A stretch of DNA of 64,000 nucleotides from Azospirillum brasilense (GCF_008365405.1 NZ_QOKV01000001.1:854939-918938); one strand, 5' to 3'. Shown: positions 34,297-44,794, numbered from the stretch's first letter. Notes: a model not told the origin generated them from the letters alone. Numbers and translations are program-made.

Positions 34297-35259
34297 TCAG
34301 AGAGTGAGCGCCAGCAGCAGCGCGCCGGCCACCAGGGCGATGCAGGCGCGCCGGTAGAGGTGAAGGGCGCGGGTGATGTCCTGCGCGGTGGCGGCGGTGC
34401 GGCCGGGCCCCATCCAGGCGTCCTCGATCCGCACCTCGCCATAGACCCGCGGCCCGCCGAGCCGGAGGTCGAGCGCCCCGGCCATCGCCGCCTCCGGCCA
34501 GCCGGCGTTGGGCGAGCGGTGGCGGTGGGCGTCGCGCCGCACCGACCGCCAGGACTCGGCGGCGTCGGCACCCTCGGTGAAGCGGGCCGCCACCCAGATC
34601 AGCAGCGCCGACAGGCGGGAGCCGGGCAGGTTGACCAGATCGTCCAGCCGCGCCGCGGCCCAGCCGAACGCCTCGTGCTGGGGCGTGCGGTGTCCGATCA
34701 TGCTGTCCGCGGTGTTGATCGCCTTGTAGAGCGCGATTCCCGGCAGCCCGCCGACCAGCAACCAGAAGGCCGGAGCGACGACCCCGTCCGAGAAATTTTC
34801 CGACAGGCTTTCGATGGCGGCGCGGCTTACCCCATGCTCGTCCAGGGTGGCCGGGTTGCGGCCGACGATGCGCGACACGGCGCCGCGCGCCGCCTCCAGC
34901 CCGCCGTCGCGGAAGGCGGCGGCGACCGCGGCGACATGGTCGTGCAGGCTGCGCTGCGCCAGCAGAGTGGAGGCCAGCGCCGCTTCAAGGAGGCCGCCGA
35001 GCGGCAGATGCCGGCACAGCCCGGCCACCGCCGACGCCGCGCCACCCACCACCAGCAGCAGGACGAGCAGAGCCAGCACCCCCGCCGCCTTGCGGATGGC
35101 AAAAGAATCACGCTCCCGGTTGAGCGCGCGGTCAAGCTGGGCGATAAGCGCCCCGATCCACACCACTGGGTGACGGATTTGTGCGTAGAGTGCGTCCGGA
35201 TAGCCGACGGCGGCCTCGATGAGGAGAGCGGCGGCGAGCACGGACGGATGAAGCTCCAC
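34297..35259 (-). CDS. cobD: Adenosylcobinamide-phosphate synthase
   Basis: CobD/CbiB attaches aminopropanol phosphate to cobyric acid in B12 synthesis; it is an inner-membrane protein. The 320-residue product has hydrophobic helices and the conserved HPVVWIGALIAQLDRALN, SRAAIESLSENFSDGVVAPAFW, LYKAINTADSMIGHR and HRSPNAGWPEAAMAGAL. The start is a GTG at 35259. The gene is divergent from cobC with only 35 bases between, so a shared promoter region is likely. Together the two genes supply the late nucleotide-loop precursor steps. Confidence 0.93.
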   Translation of the reverse strand: MELHPSVLAAALLIEAAVGYPDALYAQIRHPVVWIGALIAQLDRALNRERDSFAIRKAAGVLALLVLLLVVGGAASAVAGLCRHLPLGGLLEAALASTLLAQRSLHDHVAAVAAAFRDGGLEAARGAVSRIVGRNPATLDEHGVSRAAIESLSENFSDGVVAPAFWLLVGGLPGIALYKAINTADSMIGHRTPQHEAFGWAAARLDDLVNLPGSRLSALLIWVAARFTEGADAAESWRSVRRDAHRHRSPNAGWPEAAMAGALDLRLGGPRVYGEVRIEDAWMGPGRTAATAQDITRALHLYRRACIALVAGALLLALTL

Positions 35260-35294
35260 GGGATCGAATCCTCTGGGGGAAGGGAAGGGGCGGG

Positions 35295-36317
35295 ATGATG
35301 GCGGAATCGGCGGCGGGGTCCAAGAGGATCATCCATGGCGGAGACCTCGACGCTGCGCGGGCGGCCTTTCCGGGGGCTCCGGAACCGTGGGTGGACCTGT
35401 CCACGGGTATCAACCCCTGGCCCTATCCGCTTCCCGCCATCCCGGCCGAGGCCTGGACGCGGCTGCCGGGCCGCTCCGCTGAAACGGCGCTGCGCGAGGC
35501 TGCGGCCATTTGTTATGGAGCGCCGTCGCCAGACCATGTCACGGCCGCGGGCGGTTCCCAGGCGCTGATTCAACTCCTGCCGCGGTTGCGACCCCTGGGA
35601 ACGGTTGCCGTCCTGGGGCCGACCTACGCCGAGCACGCCGCGGGCTGGGCTGTGGCTGGTCATCGCGTGACGGCGGTGGAGTCGCTGGAAGCCTGCGGCG
35701 CCGACGTGATGGTCGTCGTGAATCCGAACAACCCGGATGGACGCATCGTTCCGCCGGAAACCCTGCTGGCCCTGGCGGAGCGGCAGGCGGCTCGCGGCGG
35801 CTGGCTGGTGGTGGACGAAGCCTTCGCCGAGGTCGCCCCGGAGTGCAGCGTGGCGGCGGAGGCCGGGCGCGCCGGGCTGGTCATTCTGCGCTCCTTCGGC
35901 AAGTTCTTCGGGCTGGCTGGGGTGCGGCTCGGCTTTCTGCTCGGCGAACCGGCGCTGGTGGGGGCCTTGCGCACGGCCATGGGACCTTGGGCGGTGTCTG
36001 GTCCGGCGCTGGCCGTCGCCACCGCGGCCTTGTCGGATTCGGCATGGATCGCCGCCACCCGGCGCCGTCTGGCCGACGCGGCGGCCCGCTTCGACGCCCG
36101 GTTGGCGGGCGTGGGGTTGAGCGTCGCCGGAGGGACATCGCTCTTTCGTCTCATTGACGATTCCCAGGCTGCCGGGCTTTACAACGCGTTGGGCCGGGCC
36201 GGGGTGCTGGTGCGCCGGTTCGACTATCGGCAGGATTGGCTGAGGCTGGGATTGCCGGCGGACAGGGCAGCCGAAGACCGTGTGACGGCTGCATGCGAAA
36301 TGTTCAAAATCCGATAG
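35295..36317 (+). CDS. cobC: L-threonine-O-3-phosphate decarboxylase (aminotransferase fold)
   Basis: CobC gives aminopropanol phosphate, the substrate of CobD, for B12 synthesis. The 340-residue class I/II aminotransferase-fold product has HGGDLDAARAAFPGAPEPWVDLSTGINPWPYP, typical of CobC. It also has VVNPNNPDGRIVP, VVDEAFAEVAPE and the PLP lysine Lys203 in RSFGKFFGLAGVRLGFLLG. The start is the ATG at 35295 (a second ATG at 35298). It pairs divergently with cobD, supporting the B12 assignment over a histidinol-phosphate aminotransferase. Confidence 0.93.
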   Translation: MMAESAAGSKRIIHGGDLDAARAAFPGAPEPWVDLSTGINPWPYPLPAIPAEAWTRLPGRSAETALREAAAICYGAPSPDHVTAAGGSQALIQLLPRLRPLGTVAVLGPTYAEHAAGWAVAGHRVTAVESLEACGADVMVVVNPNNPDGRIVPPETLLALAERQAARGGWLVVDEAFAEVAPECSVAAEAGRAGLVILRSFGKFFGLAGVRLGFLLGEPALVGALRTAMGPWAVSGPALAVATAALSDSAWIAATRRRLADAAARFDARLAGVGLSVAGGTSLFRLIDDSQAAGLYNALGRAGVLVRRFDYRQDWLRLGLPADRAAEDRVTAACEMFKIR

Positions 36318-36472
36318 ATTTTGTGCTCAAGATAGGCGATCACCACCATAGCGCGACAAGATGGCACACAGGGGCAAAAAGGCGCATGGGCTAACGTACT
36401 CCTGGTTTGCCTTATCGTGGCGCAAGAAACTTCCATGACGCTGTGGGGGCCACGCTGGATTCGGTCGGTACA

Positions 36473-38074
36473 ATGAGTCCTTCTGGGGATGCGGAGGAAA
36501 GCCGTGTTGCGCTGTGGCGTGTGTTCGACACGCTGCCGACGGGGGTCTGCGTCACCACGGACACAGGGACCATTCTGTACGCCAACCCCGCCCTGCACGG
36601 TTTGCTGCGCTATGCTCCCGGCGGCCTGACCGGCCTCGGCTTGACGGCGCTGGAGCCGGAGGATGCCTTCCTCCCGACACCGCCGGACGCGCCGGGCGAG
36701 CGGCGGTTGCGCTGCCAGGATGGCGGAATCGTGTGGGTGGCGGAGTCGGTCGGTCCCCTCGCAGGTCCGCTGGGTGAGCGGCAGTCGCTGCGGGTCTACA
36801 CCGACGTCACCCACCACCGGCAGGCGCAAGCCGCGCTGCGCGACCAGCTCCTGATGAAGGAGGTGCTGTTCGAGACGCTGCCGGTTCCCGTTTTCGTGAA
36901 GAACGCGGCCGGTGAGTACACGGACTGCAACGACGCCTTCGAGCGCTACACCGGACTTGAGCGTCGGAGCATCGTCGCCAAGACCGCCTTTGCCGTGATG
37001 GACCCGCGCATCGCCAAGGCGCACGCCGACCAGGATCACGAGCTGACCGTCAACTGGGGCCAGCGCAGCTACGAGGAGGCGGTTCCCTTCGTCGGCGGCA
37101 CCACCCGCCTGTCCAGCCTGACCAAGGCCGTCTTCTGCGACAGCACCGGGAACCTGGGCGGCATCGTCGGCGTGATCCACGACCTGACCGAGGGGTTGCC
37201 CAGCGAGGAGCGGCTCCAGGCCATCCTGGAGCAGAGCCCGATCGGCGTGTCGGTGTCGCGCCGCGACGACGGCAAGATCATCTTCGTCAACACCCGCTTC
37301 GCCGAACTGATCGGTCTGAAGCGCGAGGATCTGATCGGCCGGCAGGCCCGCGACTATTACCTGGACCGGCACCAGCGCGAGCGGGTGATCGATCGCCTGC
37401 GCTCCTTCGGGTCGGTGACCAACATGGAGGTGCAGTTCCGCCGGGCCGACGGGTCGTCCTTCTGGACGCTGTTCACGGTCAACCAAGCGGTGATCCAGGG
37501 CGTTCAGGTGAATCTCGCCTGGATCTACGACTACACCGACCGCCGGAACATGGAGGAGGCGCTGCGGGACATGGCGTCCCGCGATCCGCTGACGGGAATT
37601 TACAACCGGCGTTCCTTCATGGAGTTGGCGCGCTCGCAGCTGGCCCGCGCCCACCGCTTCAGCGAGCCGATGTCGGTCTTCGTGCTGGACGTGGACCATT
37701 TCAAGCGCATCAACGACAGCTACGGCCACGCCACCGGCGACGACGCCCTGCGCATGGTGGCCGGCGGCTGTCAGGCCATTCTGCGCGAGTACGATATTCT
37801 CGGCCGGTTGGGCGGCGAAGAGTTCGTGGTGGTTCTTCCCGGCGCCACCGCGGAGGAATCCCGCGTGGTGGCGGAACGAGTGCGCCGCCACCTGTCCCGC
37901 ATGGCGATTCCGGGACCCGAAGGCCGGTTCCATTTGACCAGCAGCATCGGCATCTCCGCGCTGGACGGTGCCTACGATACGCTCGAAAAGGCGATCCACC
38001 GGGCCGACCTTGCCCTCTACCGGGCCAAGCGCGAAGGGCGAAACCGAGTCGTCGTTTACGAACCGGGCATGTGA
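36473..38074 (+). CDS. Triple-PAS diguanylate cyclase (GGDEF)
   Basis: This soluble enzyme makes c-di-GMP from GTP. The 533-residue product has three PAS-like sensor domains: about 13-110 (FDTLPTGVCVTTDTGTILYANPALH), 130-245 (FETLPVPVFVKNAAGEYTDCNDAF) and 250-365 (ILEQSPIGVSVSRRDDGKIIFVNTRF). A GGDEF domain occupies 375-530 (DPLTGIYNRRSF, FVLDVDHFKRINDSYGH). The active motif is GGEEF from Gly447. An inhibitory I-site RxxD is present (Arg438, Asp441) at the correct five-residue distance, so product inhibition is expected. No EAL domain follows. The start MSPSGDAEE at 36473 has weak ribosome-site support; in-frame GTG 36443 and TTG 36407 are alternatives. Confidence 0.9.
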   Translation: MSPSGDAEESRVALWRVFDTLPTGVCVTTDTGTILYANPALHGLLRYAPGGLTGLGLTALEPEDAFLPTPPDAPGERRLRCQDGGIVWVAESVGPLAGPLGERQSLRVYTDVTHHRQAQAALRDQLLMKEVLFETLPVPVFVKNAAGEYTDCNDAFERYTGLERRSIVAKTAFAVMDPRIAKAHADQDHELTVNWGQRSYEEAVPFVGGTTRLSSLTKAVFCDSTGNLGGIVGVIHDLTEGLPSEERLQAILEQSPIGVSVSRRDDGKIIFVNTRFAELIGLKREDLIGRQARDYYLDRHQRERVIDRLRSFGSVTNMEVQFRRADGSSFWTLFTVNQAVIQGVQVNLAWIYDYTDRRNMEEALRDMASRDPLTGIYNRRSFMELARSQLARAHRFSEPMSVFVLDVDHFKRINDSYGHATGDDALRMVAGGCQAILREYDILGRLGGEEFVVVLPGATAEESRVVAERVRRHLSRMAIPGPEGRFHLTSSIGISALDGAYDTLEKAIHRADLALYRAKREGRNRVVVYEPGM

Positions 38075-38329
38075 TCCGCCATTCTAGAGAGAGAGAATCG
38101 GCACGATTCCGCCCATAAAGGCGGCTTCGTTTTCGCCTTTGACTCAATGTTGTGCGTTTTGTTTCAACCCCTTATACGCGCGACGCATGTGGTACAATTT
38201 GCCGCAGCCCATCGCCGTCCGTTTTTAAAGCCAACCGATTATTACGTACGCTATGAGTCGATCAACAAAAGGTATTACCAACGGTCGAGTTGGTGGCCTG
38301 TTTGTCGCGTGTTTGAAAGGCGGACGGTC

Positions 38330-38881
38330 ATGGCGGTCGGCATAAGAAGCACACACGATACCCTGACCGGACGGGAACGAACCTTTCACCCTGACGAGAT
38401 CATCGTCTCCAAGACGGATCTCAAGGGACGCATTTCCTACGCCAACGACGTGTTCCTGCGCGTCAGCGGCTACGGTGAATCGGAATTGCTGGGGCGACCG
38501 CACAACATCGTCCGCCATCCGGACATGCCGCGCTGCGTCTACAAGCTGCTGTGGACCCGCATCGAGGCCGGAAGCGAAATCTTCGCCTATGTCGTCAATC
38601 GGGCGAAGGACGGAGACCATTACTGGGTGTTCGCCCACGTCACGCCGGTTTTCGGCACTCCGGACAGCGGAAACGGGCGGACCATCACCGGCTACCATTC
38701 GAGCCGGCGCGTGCCGACACGCCCCGCGGTTGACGCGGCGGCGGGCCTCTACGCCGCGTTGCGGGCGGAAGAGGCGCGGCACGCCGACCGGAACGCGGCC
38801 ATGGCGGCCTCCGGTGCCATGCTGGAAAAACTTCTGCGCGACAAGGGCACGAGCTATGACGAGTTTGTCTTCAGTCTCTAA
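38330..38881 (+). CDS. PAS-domain protein, Aer-like sensor subunit
   Basis: This 183-residue protein has a PAS domain of the aerotaxis type: [61 protein letters not shown], then a beta scaffold [30 protein letters not shown]. The segment [11 protein letters not shown] is diagnostic for the FAD-binding PAS of Aer. A helical C-terminus ([34 protein letters not shown]) ends the protein. It has no membrane or signalling domain of its own. Its end overlaps the next gene by 26 bases, and that gene supplies exactly those domains. Confidence 0.9.
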   Translation: MAVGIRSTHDTLTGRERTFHPDEIIVSKTDLKGRISYANDVFLRVSGYGESELLGRPHNIVRHPDMPRCVYKLLWTRIEAGSEIFAYVVNRAKDGDHYWVFAHVTPVFGTPDSGNGRTITGYHSSRRVPTRPAVDAAAGLYAALRAEEARHADRNAAMAASGAMLEKLLRDKGTSYDEFVFSL

Positions 38882-40163
38882 ATCGCTCGCCGCCGCCGCT
38901 TCGGCCGCCCTGCTGTCGGGGGCACAGGCGGGGTACGGTTTCATGGCCGGCGACACCGTCGTCGCCGCGCTTGGGCTGCTGGCGGTTCTGCCTTGTCTTG
39001 CCGCGATCCGCTGGCTGGCGCTCACCAACCGGACCATCCGAAAGGCCAGCACGGTCATCGCGGCGGCGGAGAAGGGGGATCTTCAGCCGCGCATCCTGAA
39101 CATCCAGGGGGACAGCCCGATCGCGGACATGCTGCGGACCATCAACCGTCTGCTGGACCGCGTCGAGTCCTTCGGGAAAGAGGCCAACGCCGCCATGCAG
39201 CACGCGGCGGAGGGGCAATATTACCGGCGCATCGTGATGACCGGCATGGTCGGGGAGTTCGGCGCCTATGCCCGCCAGATCAACGACGGGCTGGCGGCCA
39301 TGGACGGCAAGAGCCGCGAGTTCATCGAGAGCGCCACCCGCATCGGCGCCAACATCAGGGAGGTGGCGCAGAGCCTGTCGGCCAGCGCCGCCCAGCTTGA
39401 AGCGTCCTCCACCGCCATGACGGCAACCGCCGCCACGGCCAGCGAGCAATCCTTCTCCGCGGCCTCCGCGGCGGAGCAGGTATCCTCGAATGTGGACGGC
39501 GTGGCCGCGGCGACCGGGGAGGTGTCCGGCGCCATCGGCGAGGTGGCCCAGGGCGTGTCCCGCACCGCCGATCTCGCCCGCAGCTCGGTGCAGAAGGTGC
39601 GGGAGGCGGACGCCACCATCCGGTCGCTTCTGGCCGCCTCCGACCAGATCGGCGCGGTCGTTCAGCTCATCAACGACATCGCCAGCCAGACCAACCTGCT
39701 GGCCCTCAACGCGACCATCGAGGCGGCGCGGGCCGGGGAGGCCGGGAAGGGGTTTGCCGTGGTGGCGACGGAAGTGAAGAACCTCGCCAACCAGACCGCC
39801 AAGGCGACCGAGGACATCGCCGCCCAGATCGCCCAGGTCCAGTCGGTGACCCGCGACACGGCAGCGGTGATCCAGCATGTCGGCGGCATGATCCACGACA
39901 TCGACGAGATCGCCGTGGGCATCGCCGGCGCCGCCGAACAGCAGAGCGCGGCGATCGATGAGATCAGCCGCTCCATCCGCGAGGCATCAGCCGGCGTGCG
40001 CACCGTCGCCGACGCGGTGACCAGCGTGTCTTCCGGTGCGCAGGACGCCAGTGCCGCCGCCAGCCAAGTGCTATCCTCCGCCGGCGAGCTGGCGCGCCGC
40101 GCCGTGACGCTGAACGGCGACATCGACAATTTTGTCGCGCGCGTTTGCGGCGGTCAGTGTTGA
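38856..40163 (+). CDS. Membrane chemoreceptor subunit (TM-HAMP-MCP signalling), no periplasmic domain
   Basis: This 435-residue protein starts inside the upstream PAS gene. An N-terminal hydrophobic hairpin (about residues 8-50, [47 protein letters not shown]) has almost no periplasmic part. A HAMP-like region follows ([22 protein letters not shown]...). The long helical signalling domain carries the MCP hairpin tip [43 protein letters not shown]. Fused Aer receptors have PAS, hairpin, HAMP and MCP in one chain. Here the same parts are split over two overlapping genes, so the two products probably act as one receptor. Confidence 0.9.
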   Translation: MTSLSSVSKSLAAAASAALLSGAQAGYGFMAGDTVVAALGLLAVLPCLAAIRWLALTNRTIRKASTVIAAAEKGDLQPRILNIQGDSPIADMLRTINRLLDRVESFGKEANAAMQHAAEGQYYRRIVMTGMVGEFGAYARQINDGLAAMDGKSREFIESATRIGANIREVAQSLSASAAQLEASSTAMTATAATASEQSFSAASAAEQVSSNVDGVAAATGEVSGAIGEVAQGVSRTADLARSSVQKVREADATIRSLLAASDQIGAVVQLINDIASQTNLLALNATIEAARAGEAGKGFAVVATEVKNLANQTAKATEDIAAQIAQVQSVTRDTAAVIQHVGGMIHDIDEIAVGIAGAAEQQSAAIDEISRSIREASAGVRTVADAVTSVSSGAQDASAAASQVLSSAGELARRAVTLNGDIDNFVARVCGGQC

Positions 40164-40213
40164 CGATCGGCGACGGCCGTCCCGCTACGGCGTGAGGATG
40201 GTTCCGGGCGTGC

Positions 40214-43200
40214 CTACCGTTCCCTGGATGTGTCCATCGGCGGACCCGTCATCTCCAGCCCGACCGGCATGTCGTTCGCCAGGGTGCAGGCCTGCTCGGC
40301 GTCCTTGAGAGCGGCATCCAACGCCTGGATGCGATCCCGGCCAATGCCGGCGGCATCCCTGCGGCGGGCCGCCGCCACGAGTCCGCCGGCCAGTGCGGAG
40401 GCCCACGCGAAGCCGACATTGCCCGCGGCACCCTTTAGGATATGGGCCTCGCGCTCCACGACCAGAAAGTCGCCGTCTTGAGCGCCACGCCGCAGCCGGT
40501 CGAGATGGGCCGGCGTCTCGCGGACGAAGGTGTCCATCAACAGGCCAAACCCTTCATCGCCGAGAGCGTCGCGCAGGTCCTTGCGCTTGGCGTGGTCGAT
40601 CCGCGGCGGCGGGATTTCAGACTCCGGAGGCGGTTCCCGCCGATCGGGGCCACTCCCCTTCGGAAAGCCGCTCCATCGCGCGACGGTCCGCAAGAGCTGG
40701 TCCGCCGCGATGGGCTTCGGCAGGTAATCGTCCATTCCCGCAGCCAGACAGGTGGCTTGATCCCCCTCCATGGCGTTGGCGGTCATGGCGACGATGGGAA
40801 TGCGGGCGGCCGCCCCGCCCATCCGGCGGATGGCCCGGGTCGCGGCCAGACCGTCCATCTCCGGCATCTGCACGTCCATCAGGACGAGGTCGTAGGGCAG
40901 GGCGGCGACGGCGTTGACCGCCTCCAGCCCGTTCGACACGGAATCGACCGCATGGCCGTCCCGGCGCAGCAAGGCCAGCGTCACCTGAAGATTCACCGGG
41001 TTGTCCTCCGCCACCAGGATGCGGCGGCGGGCGGTGCCGGTCGAGGGGATGCTGGACGGTGTCGGGGTGAGCAGCGGCCCGCCCGGTGGAGATGTCGATG
41101 GAGATGTCGATGGAGATGCCGGTGGCGATGAACCGCCCGGCCTGCCGGTGGGAAGCGTATCCGGCGGCGAAACCCTGGACGCCGGGGCGGTGAACAGGTT
41201 CGAAATCGCCGCGCGGAGCACCGTCGAGCGCACGGGTTTGGCGATCCGCACGTCGATGCCGGCGGTCTCTCCCTCCATCTCGCCGATCCTGTGGGAGGTG
41301 GCCAGCGCGAGCGGCAAGTCGGCCAAAGCCGGTACGGCACGGATGCGGGCCGCCAGTTCCGGACCGGTCAGGCCCGGCATGCAATGATCGAGGATGGCGG
41401 CATCGAACGGTCGGCCGGTGGCGTGCGCCGCCAGAAGCCGGTGCAGGGCATCCTCGCCCGTGGCGGCGGATTCGGTTTCCAGCCCCATCGCGGCGAGTTG
41501 GCGGGCCAGCAGGTCGCGGTTCATCGCCAGATCGTCCACCAGAAGAATCCGCCGTCCGGCCCAGGTTCCCGAGGCTTGCGGCGTGGATGCGGCACCCGTC
41601 GGCGTGCCGCGCCACAACGGAATGACGACCCAGAAGACGCTGCCCTCGCCAGGCATGCTGTGAACCCCAATCCGCCCGCCCATCAGCTCCGCGAGGCGCT
41701 TGCAGATGGCGAGGCCCAGCCCCGTCCCACCGTGGCGCCGTGCCGATGACCCGTCCACCTGACTGAACATTGTGAAAAGACGCTTTTGGTCCGCCGCGGC
41801 GATGCCGATTCCGGTGTCCCTCACCTCGAAACGGATGGTCACCGGCTTATCCTGCTGGGCTGGGACCACGGATTCAAGCGGTTGCGGTCCGTCTTCAGCC
41901 TCGTCGGTGACAGTGTTCTGCTCCACCGACAGAACGATGGTCACGCTGCCCTGATCGGTGAACTTGACCGCGTTGCCGGCAAGGTTGATGAGGATCTGGC
42001 GCAGCCGTCCGGGATCGCCGCGCAGCGGACCGTGCAGGGCCGGTGGGACGTAGCTGGCCAGTTCCAGGCCCTTCGCGGCCGCGCGCGGAGCCAGCAGTTC
42101 CACCACGCTTTCCACCAGCGGCACGGCTTCGAAGTCGGACACCTCCAAGGTGAGGCGACCGGCATCGATCTTGGAGAAGTCCAGAATGTCGTTGATGATG
42201 GTCAGCAGCGATTCCGCGGAGTCGCGGATGGTGTCGGCATAGCCGCGCTGCTCCTCGTCCAGATCGGTTTCCTGGAGAAGTCCGGCCATGCCGATCACCC
42301 CGTTCATCGGCGTCCGGATCTCGTGGCTCATGGTCGCCAGGAATTCCATCTTGCTGCGCTGCCCGGCCTCCGCCTTCTCCTTCGCCTCGGTCAGCGCCCG
42401 CTCGACCCGCTTGCGTTCCGACAGGTCACGGAAGAAGGCGGCAAAGAGAATCCCTTTCTGCGTCTGCACCTCGGCGAGGGAGAGGTCGAGAGGGATCACC
42501 TCCCCATCCATCCGCAATCCGTTCACCTCCCGCGTGAAGTTCGGGCCGATCGGCCGAGCGCCCGCAGCGATGGCCTCGATGATGCGGCTGTGAGCCATGT
42601 GGTGCTGCGGCTCCATCAGTTCCTGCACGTGACGCCCGATCAGGCCGCCGGGCGGGTAGCCGAAGACGCGGTGGGCCGCGGTGTTCGCGGTTTCGATCAC
42701 GCCATCCGACCGCGCCGTCAGGATGCCCTCCACGGCGGTTTCCAGAAGCGCGTTGAAACGGGCGTTGCCGTCCTCCAACTGGGCGTCCTTGCGGCGTAGA
42801 AGGATCAGCGCGGTGGCAAACAGCAGGATGACCAGGCTGGCCCCCAGTGCGACCCCGGCGATCTCCAGCTGGTTGGTCCACCAGCCCGCCAGTTCCTCGT
42901 CCTCGCTGCGGCTGATCGCCAGAACCAGCGGCCAGAGCGGCGTGGCGCGATAGGCGGTGATGCGCGCCTCACCGTCCGGGGCGGTCTCGTGGAACACCCC
43001 GCCCTCGGACGCGGGAAGATGGAGGCGGAACAGGTCCATCCCCGCCATTTGCGTGCCGATGCCGTCCGTCCCATCCTGCGGAAGCCGGGTCAGGAGCAAG
43101 CCATCCCGTCGATAGAGCGACGCCGTGCCGTGCAGCCCGTTGCGCACCGCACGGAAGATGCTTTGCAGATATTCGGGATTGACCGAGGCGACGGCGACGC

Positions 43201-43774
43201 CGAGAAGCGTCCCATCCGCTCCACGGATCGCCCGGCTCATTGGCAGAACCCATTTGCCGGACCGGTCGTCCGCAAGGCCGGTCGGCGTCAGGAACCGTCC
43301 GCGCACCGGGGGACCGACATAGAGGCCGTTGCTCTGTCCGGACAGCTGGGTGCGAAACAGATCCAGCTCCGCGAAGGAGGAGCCGAGCAGGTTCTGGTCC
43401 TCCGTGGTCGCCACCAGAACGCCCCGCCGGTCGAGCACCGAAAGGCCGCGAAGGTGCGGCGACCGCCGCAGCCGCTCCTGAAGCAGCGGAGACGGTGACC
43501 TTTCCTGGCCTTCCGTCGGCTGGCCGCGCAGCAGATTGCTGTCGCTGATCGCCTCGCCCACCGAGGCCAGAGTGATATCGACCGCCTGGACCGTCCGACT
43601 GACGGAGGCTTCCAGGGCGCTCGCCAAATCGTCGATGTTCTCCGCCGCCTTCCTCAGCGCCAGGGCGCGGTCGGCGTGGACGTCGTAGGCGACCTCGAAC
43701 ACAAGGGCCATCACCGATAAGAAGGCCAACGCGAGAAGGGCGCCCCGATGCTGGAACAGGGCAAGCTTGGCCAT
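40214..43774 (-). CDS. Hybrid sensor histidine kinase with two receivers and Hpt
   Basis: This 1186-residue multi-domain membrane kinase begins with a membrane helix (about 8-27). A periplasmic CACHE-like sensor follows to about 310, then a second helix ([11 protein letters not shown]). A PAS domain lies at about 350-460, then HisKA with [15 protein letters not shown] (His484) and the ATPase with [29 protein letters not shown] and [13 protein letters not shown]. The first receiver ([24 protein letters not shown]) and the second ([36 protein letters not shown]) are joined by a Pro/Ser/Thr-rich linker. The Hpt domain is at the C-terminus with [11 protein letters not shown] (His1111). The start at 43774 gives the first helix; the frame continues upstream. 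The cognate regulator is not obvious. Confidence 0.92.
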   Translation of the reverse strand: MAKLALFQHRGALLALAFLSVMALVFEVAYDVHADRALALRKAAENIDDLASALEASVSRTVQAVDITLASVGEAISDSNLLRGQPTEGQERSPSPLLQERLRRSPHLRGLSVLDRRGVLVATTEDQNLLGSSFAELDLFRTQLSGQSNGLYVGPPVRGRFLTPTGLADDRSGKWVLPMSRAIRGADGTLLGVAVASVNPEYLQSIFRAVRNGLHGTASLYRRDGLLLTRLPQDGTDGIGTQMAGMDLFRLHLPASEGGVFHETAPDGEARITAYRATPLWPLVLAISRSEDEELAGWWTNQLEIAGVALGASLVILLFATALILLRRKDAQLEDGNARFNALLETAVEGILTARSDGVIETANTAAHRVFGYPPGGLIGRHVQELMEPQHHMAHSRIIEAIAAGARPIGPNFTREVNGLRMDGEVIPLDLSLAEVQTQKGILFAAFFRDLSERKRVERALTEAKEKAEAGQRSKMEFLATMSHEIRTPMNGVIGMAGLLQETDLDEEQRGYADTIRDSAESLLTIINDILDFSKIDAGRLTLEVSDFEAVPLVESVVELLAPRAAAKGLELASYVPPALHGPLRGDPGRLRQILINLAGNAVKFTDQGSVTIVLSVEQNTVTDEAEDGPQPLESVVPAQQDKPVTIRFEVRDTGIGIAAADQKRLFTMFSQVDGSSARRHGGTGLGLAICKRLAELMGGRIGVHSMPGEGSVFWVVIPLWRGTPTGAASTPQASGTWAGRRILLVDDLAMNRDLLARQLAAMGLETESAATGEDALHRLLAAHATGRPFDAAILDHCMPGLTGPELAARIRAVPALADLPLALATSHRIGEMEGETAGIDVRIAKPVRSTVLRAAISNLFTAPASRVSPPDTLPTGRPGGSSPPASPSTSPSTSPPGGPLLTPTPSSIPSTGTARRRILVAEDNPVNLQVTLALLRRDGHAVDSVSNGLEAVNAVAALPYDLVLMDVQMPEMDGLAATRAIRRMGGAAARIPIVAMTANAMEGDQATCLAAGMDDYLPKPIAADQLLRTVARWSGFPKGSGPDRREPPPESEIPPPRIDHAKRKDLRDALGDEGFGLLMDTFVRETPAHLDRLRRGAQDGDFLVVEREAHILKGAAGNVGFAWASALAGGLVAAARRRDAAGIGRDRIQALDAALKDAEQACTLANDMPVGLEMTGPPMDTSRER
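41091..41126. repeat. 12-bp tandem repeat inside the hybrid kinase linker
   Basis: The unit GATGTCGATGGA occurs twice exactly and once with changes. On the coding strand it gives the Ser/Pro/Thr repeat [10 protein letters not shown] in the linker between the two receivers. Repeat number may vary between strains. Confidence 0.8.
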
Positions 43775-43913
43775 CACGCGCGGCTCCGTGCGGTGTGCTG
43801 ATGTTTTGCGAATCTTAACAGTGGGCGGGCGAATCGCAAGCATGCGCTGTGCTTCACAGGCGCACAGTGCTATCCTGCCGCGATTCTGGTGGCGGTTCTG
43901 GGGGTGCGAGTCC

Positions 43914-44732
43914 GTGCGGCGTCTTTCCATCGCCCTGACGGCGCTTGCGCTTCATGCGGCGCTCCAGTCGGTGTTCCTGGTGTCCGGAGCGGCGCCGGTC
44001 CGGGCGGAAGGCCGGCTTGACCGGGTGCAACGCACCGGGCTGCTGCGTGTGTGCATCTGGCCTGATTATTACGCCATCTCATTCCGCAATCTTTACAGTG
44101 GGGAACTCCAGGGCCTGGACATCGACATGGCGCGGGCCTTCGCCCACGATCTTGGCGCACGGGTGAGTTTCGTGGAAAGCGGCTTCCCGAGCTTCGTCGC
44201 CGATCTGCTGGGCGACCGGTGCGACATCGGCATGTTCGGCATCGGCGTCACCGCGGCCCGCGCCGAGAAGATAGCTTTCAGCCGGCCCTACCTGCGCAGC
44301 GGCATCTACGCCGTTTCCTCCCAGACGCACCCGCGCATCCTGCGGTGGGACGACCTGGACCAGGACGGCATGGTGGTGGCGGTTCAGAAAGGCACCGTCA
44401 TGGACGACTACGCCAGCCAATTCTTCCGCAAGGCCAGCGTCCGCATCGTGTCGGGACCTTTGGAGCGGGAGGACGAGGTCCAGTCCGGGCGCGCCGACGC
44501 CTTTCTCACCGATTACCCCTATGGCCAGCGGATGCTCGCCTTCCACCGGTGGGCACACCTGATCGCGCCGGAAAATCCGGTCCAAACCACGCCCTACGCC
44601 TACGCCGTGGCGCCGGGGGACCCGCTGTGGTTGGACCGGGTGAACCGCTTCGTCGAAGCGGTCAAGCGCGACGGGCGCCTGGAGGCCGCCGCCGCCCGAT
44701 TCCGCCTGACCCCCATCGTGGCGCGGGATTGA
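43914..44732 (+). CDS. Extracellular solute-binding protein, family 3 (polar amino acid type)
   Basis: This periplasmic binding protein has a signal peptide at the N-terminus (RRLSIALTALALHAALQSVFLVSGAAPVRA, with cleavage near ARA-EG). The mature part has the family 3 pattern: GLLRVCIWPDYYAISFRNLYSGELQGLDIDMARAFAHDLGARVSFVES, then LLGDRCDIGMFGIGVTAARAEKIAFSRPYLRSG and VAVQKGTVMDDYAS. About 272 residues from the GTG at 43914; the opening starts at 43767 but the signal peptide fixes the start. No permease or ATPase is adjacent, so it may serve a sensor or an unlinked transporter. It is divergent from the hybrid kinase. Confidence 0.88.
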   Translation: MRRLSIALTALALHAALQSVFLVSGAAPVRAEGRLDRVQRTGLLRVCIWPDYYAISFRNLYSGELQGLDIDMARAFAHDLGARVSFVESGFPSFVADLLGDRCDIGMFGIGVTAARAEKIAFSRPYLRSGIYAVSSQTHPRILRWDDLDQDGMVVAVQKGTVMDDYASQFFRKASVRIVSGPLEREDEVQSGRADAFLTDYPYGQRMLAFHRWAHLIAPENPVQTTPYAYAVAPGDPLWLDRVNRFVEAVKRDGRLEAAAARFRLTPIVARD

Positions 44733-44739
44733 CCGTCAG

Positions 44740-44794
44740 ATCTCGAGACCATCAAATCTCGAGACCATCAAATCTCGAGACCATCAAATCTCGA
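44740..44794. repeat. 16-bp tandem repeat at the 3' end of kup
   Basis: The unit ATCTCGAGACCATCAA occurs three times without change (44740-44755, 44756-44771, 44772-44787), plus a partial copy. The kup stop codon (44784-44786, read on the minus strand) lies in the last full copy. Each unit contains CTCGAG. Confidence 0.95.

Noticed and set aside
40164..40213. Terminator between the chemoreceptor and hybrid kinase genes
   Set aside because: The short convergent gap shows only weak pairing (GACGG/CCGTC region) and no T-run, so no terminator is called.
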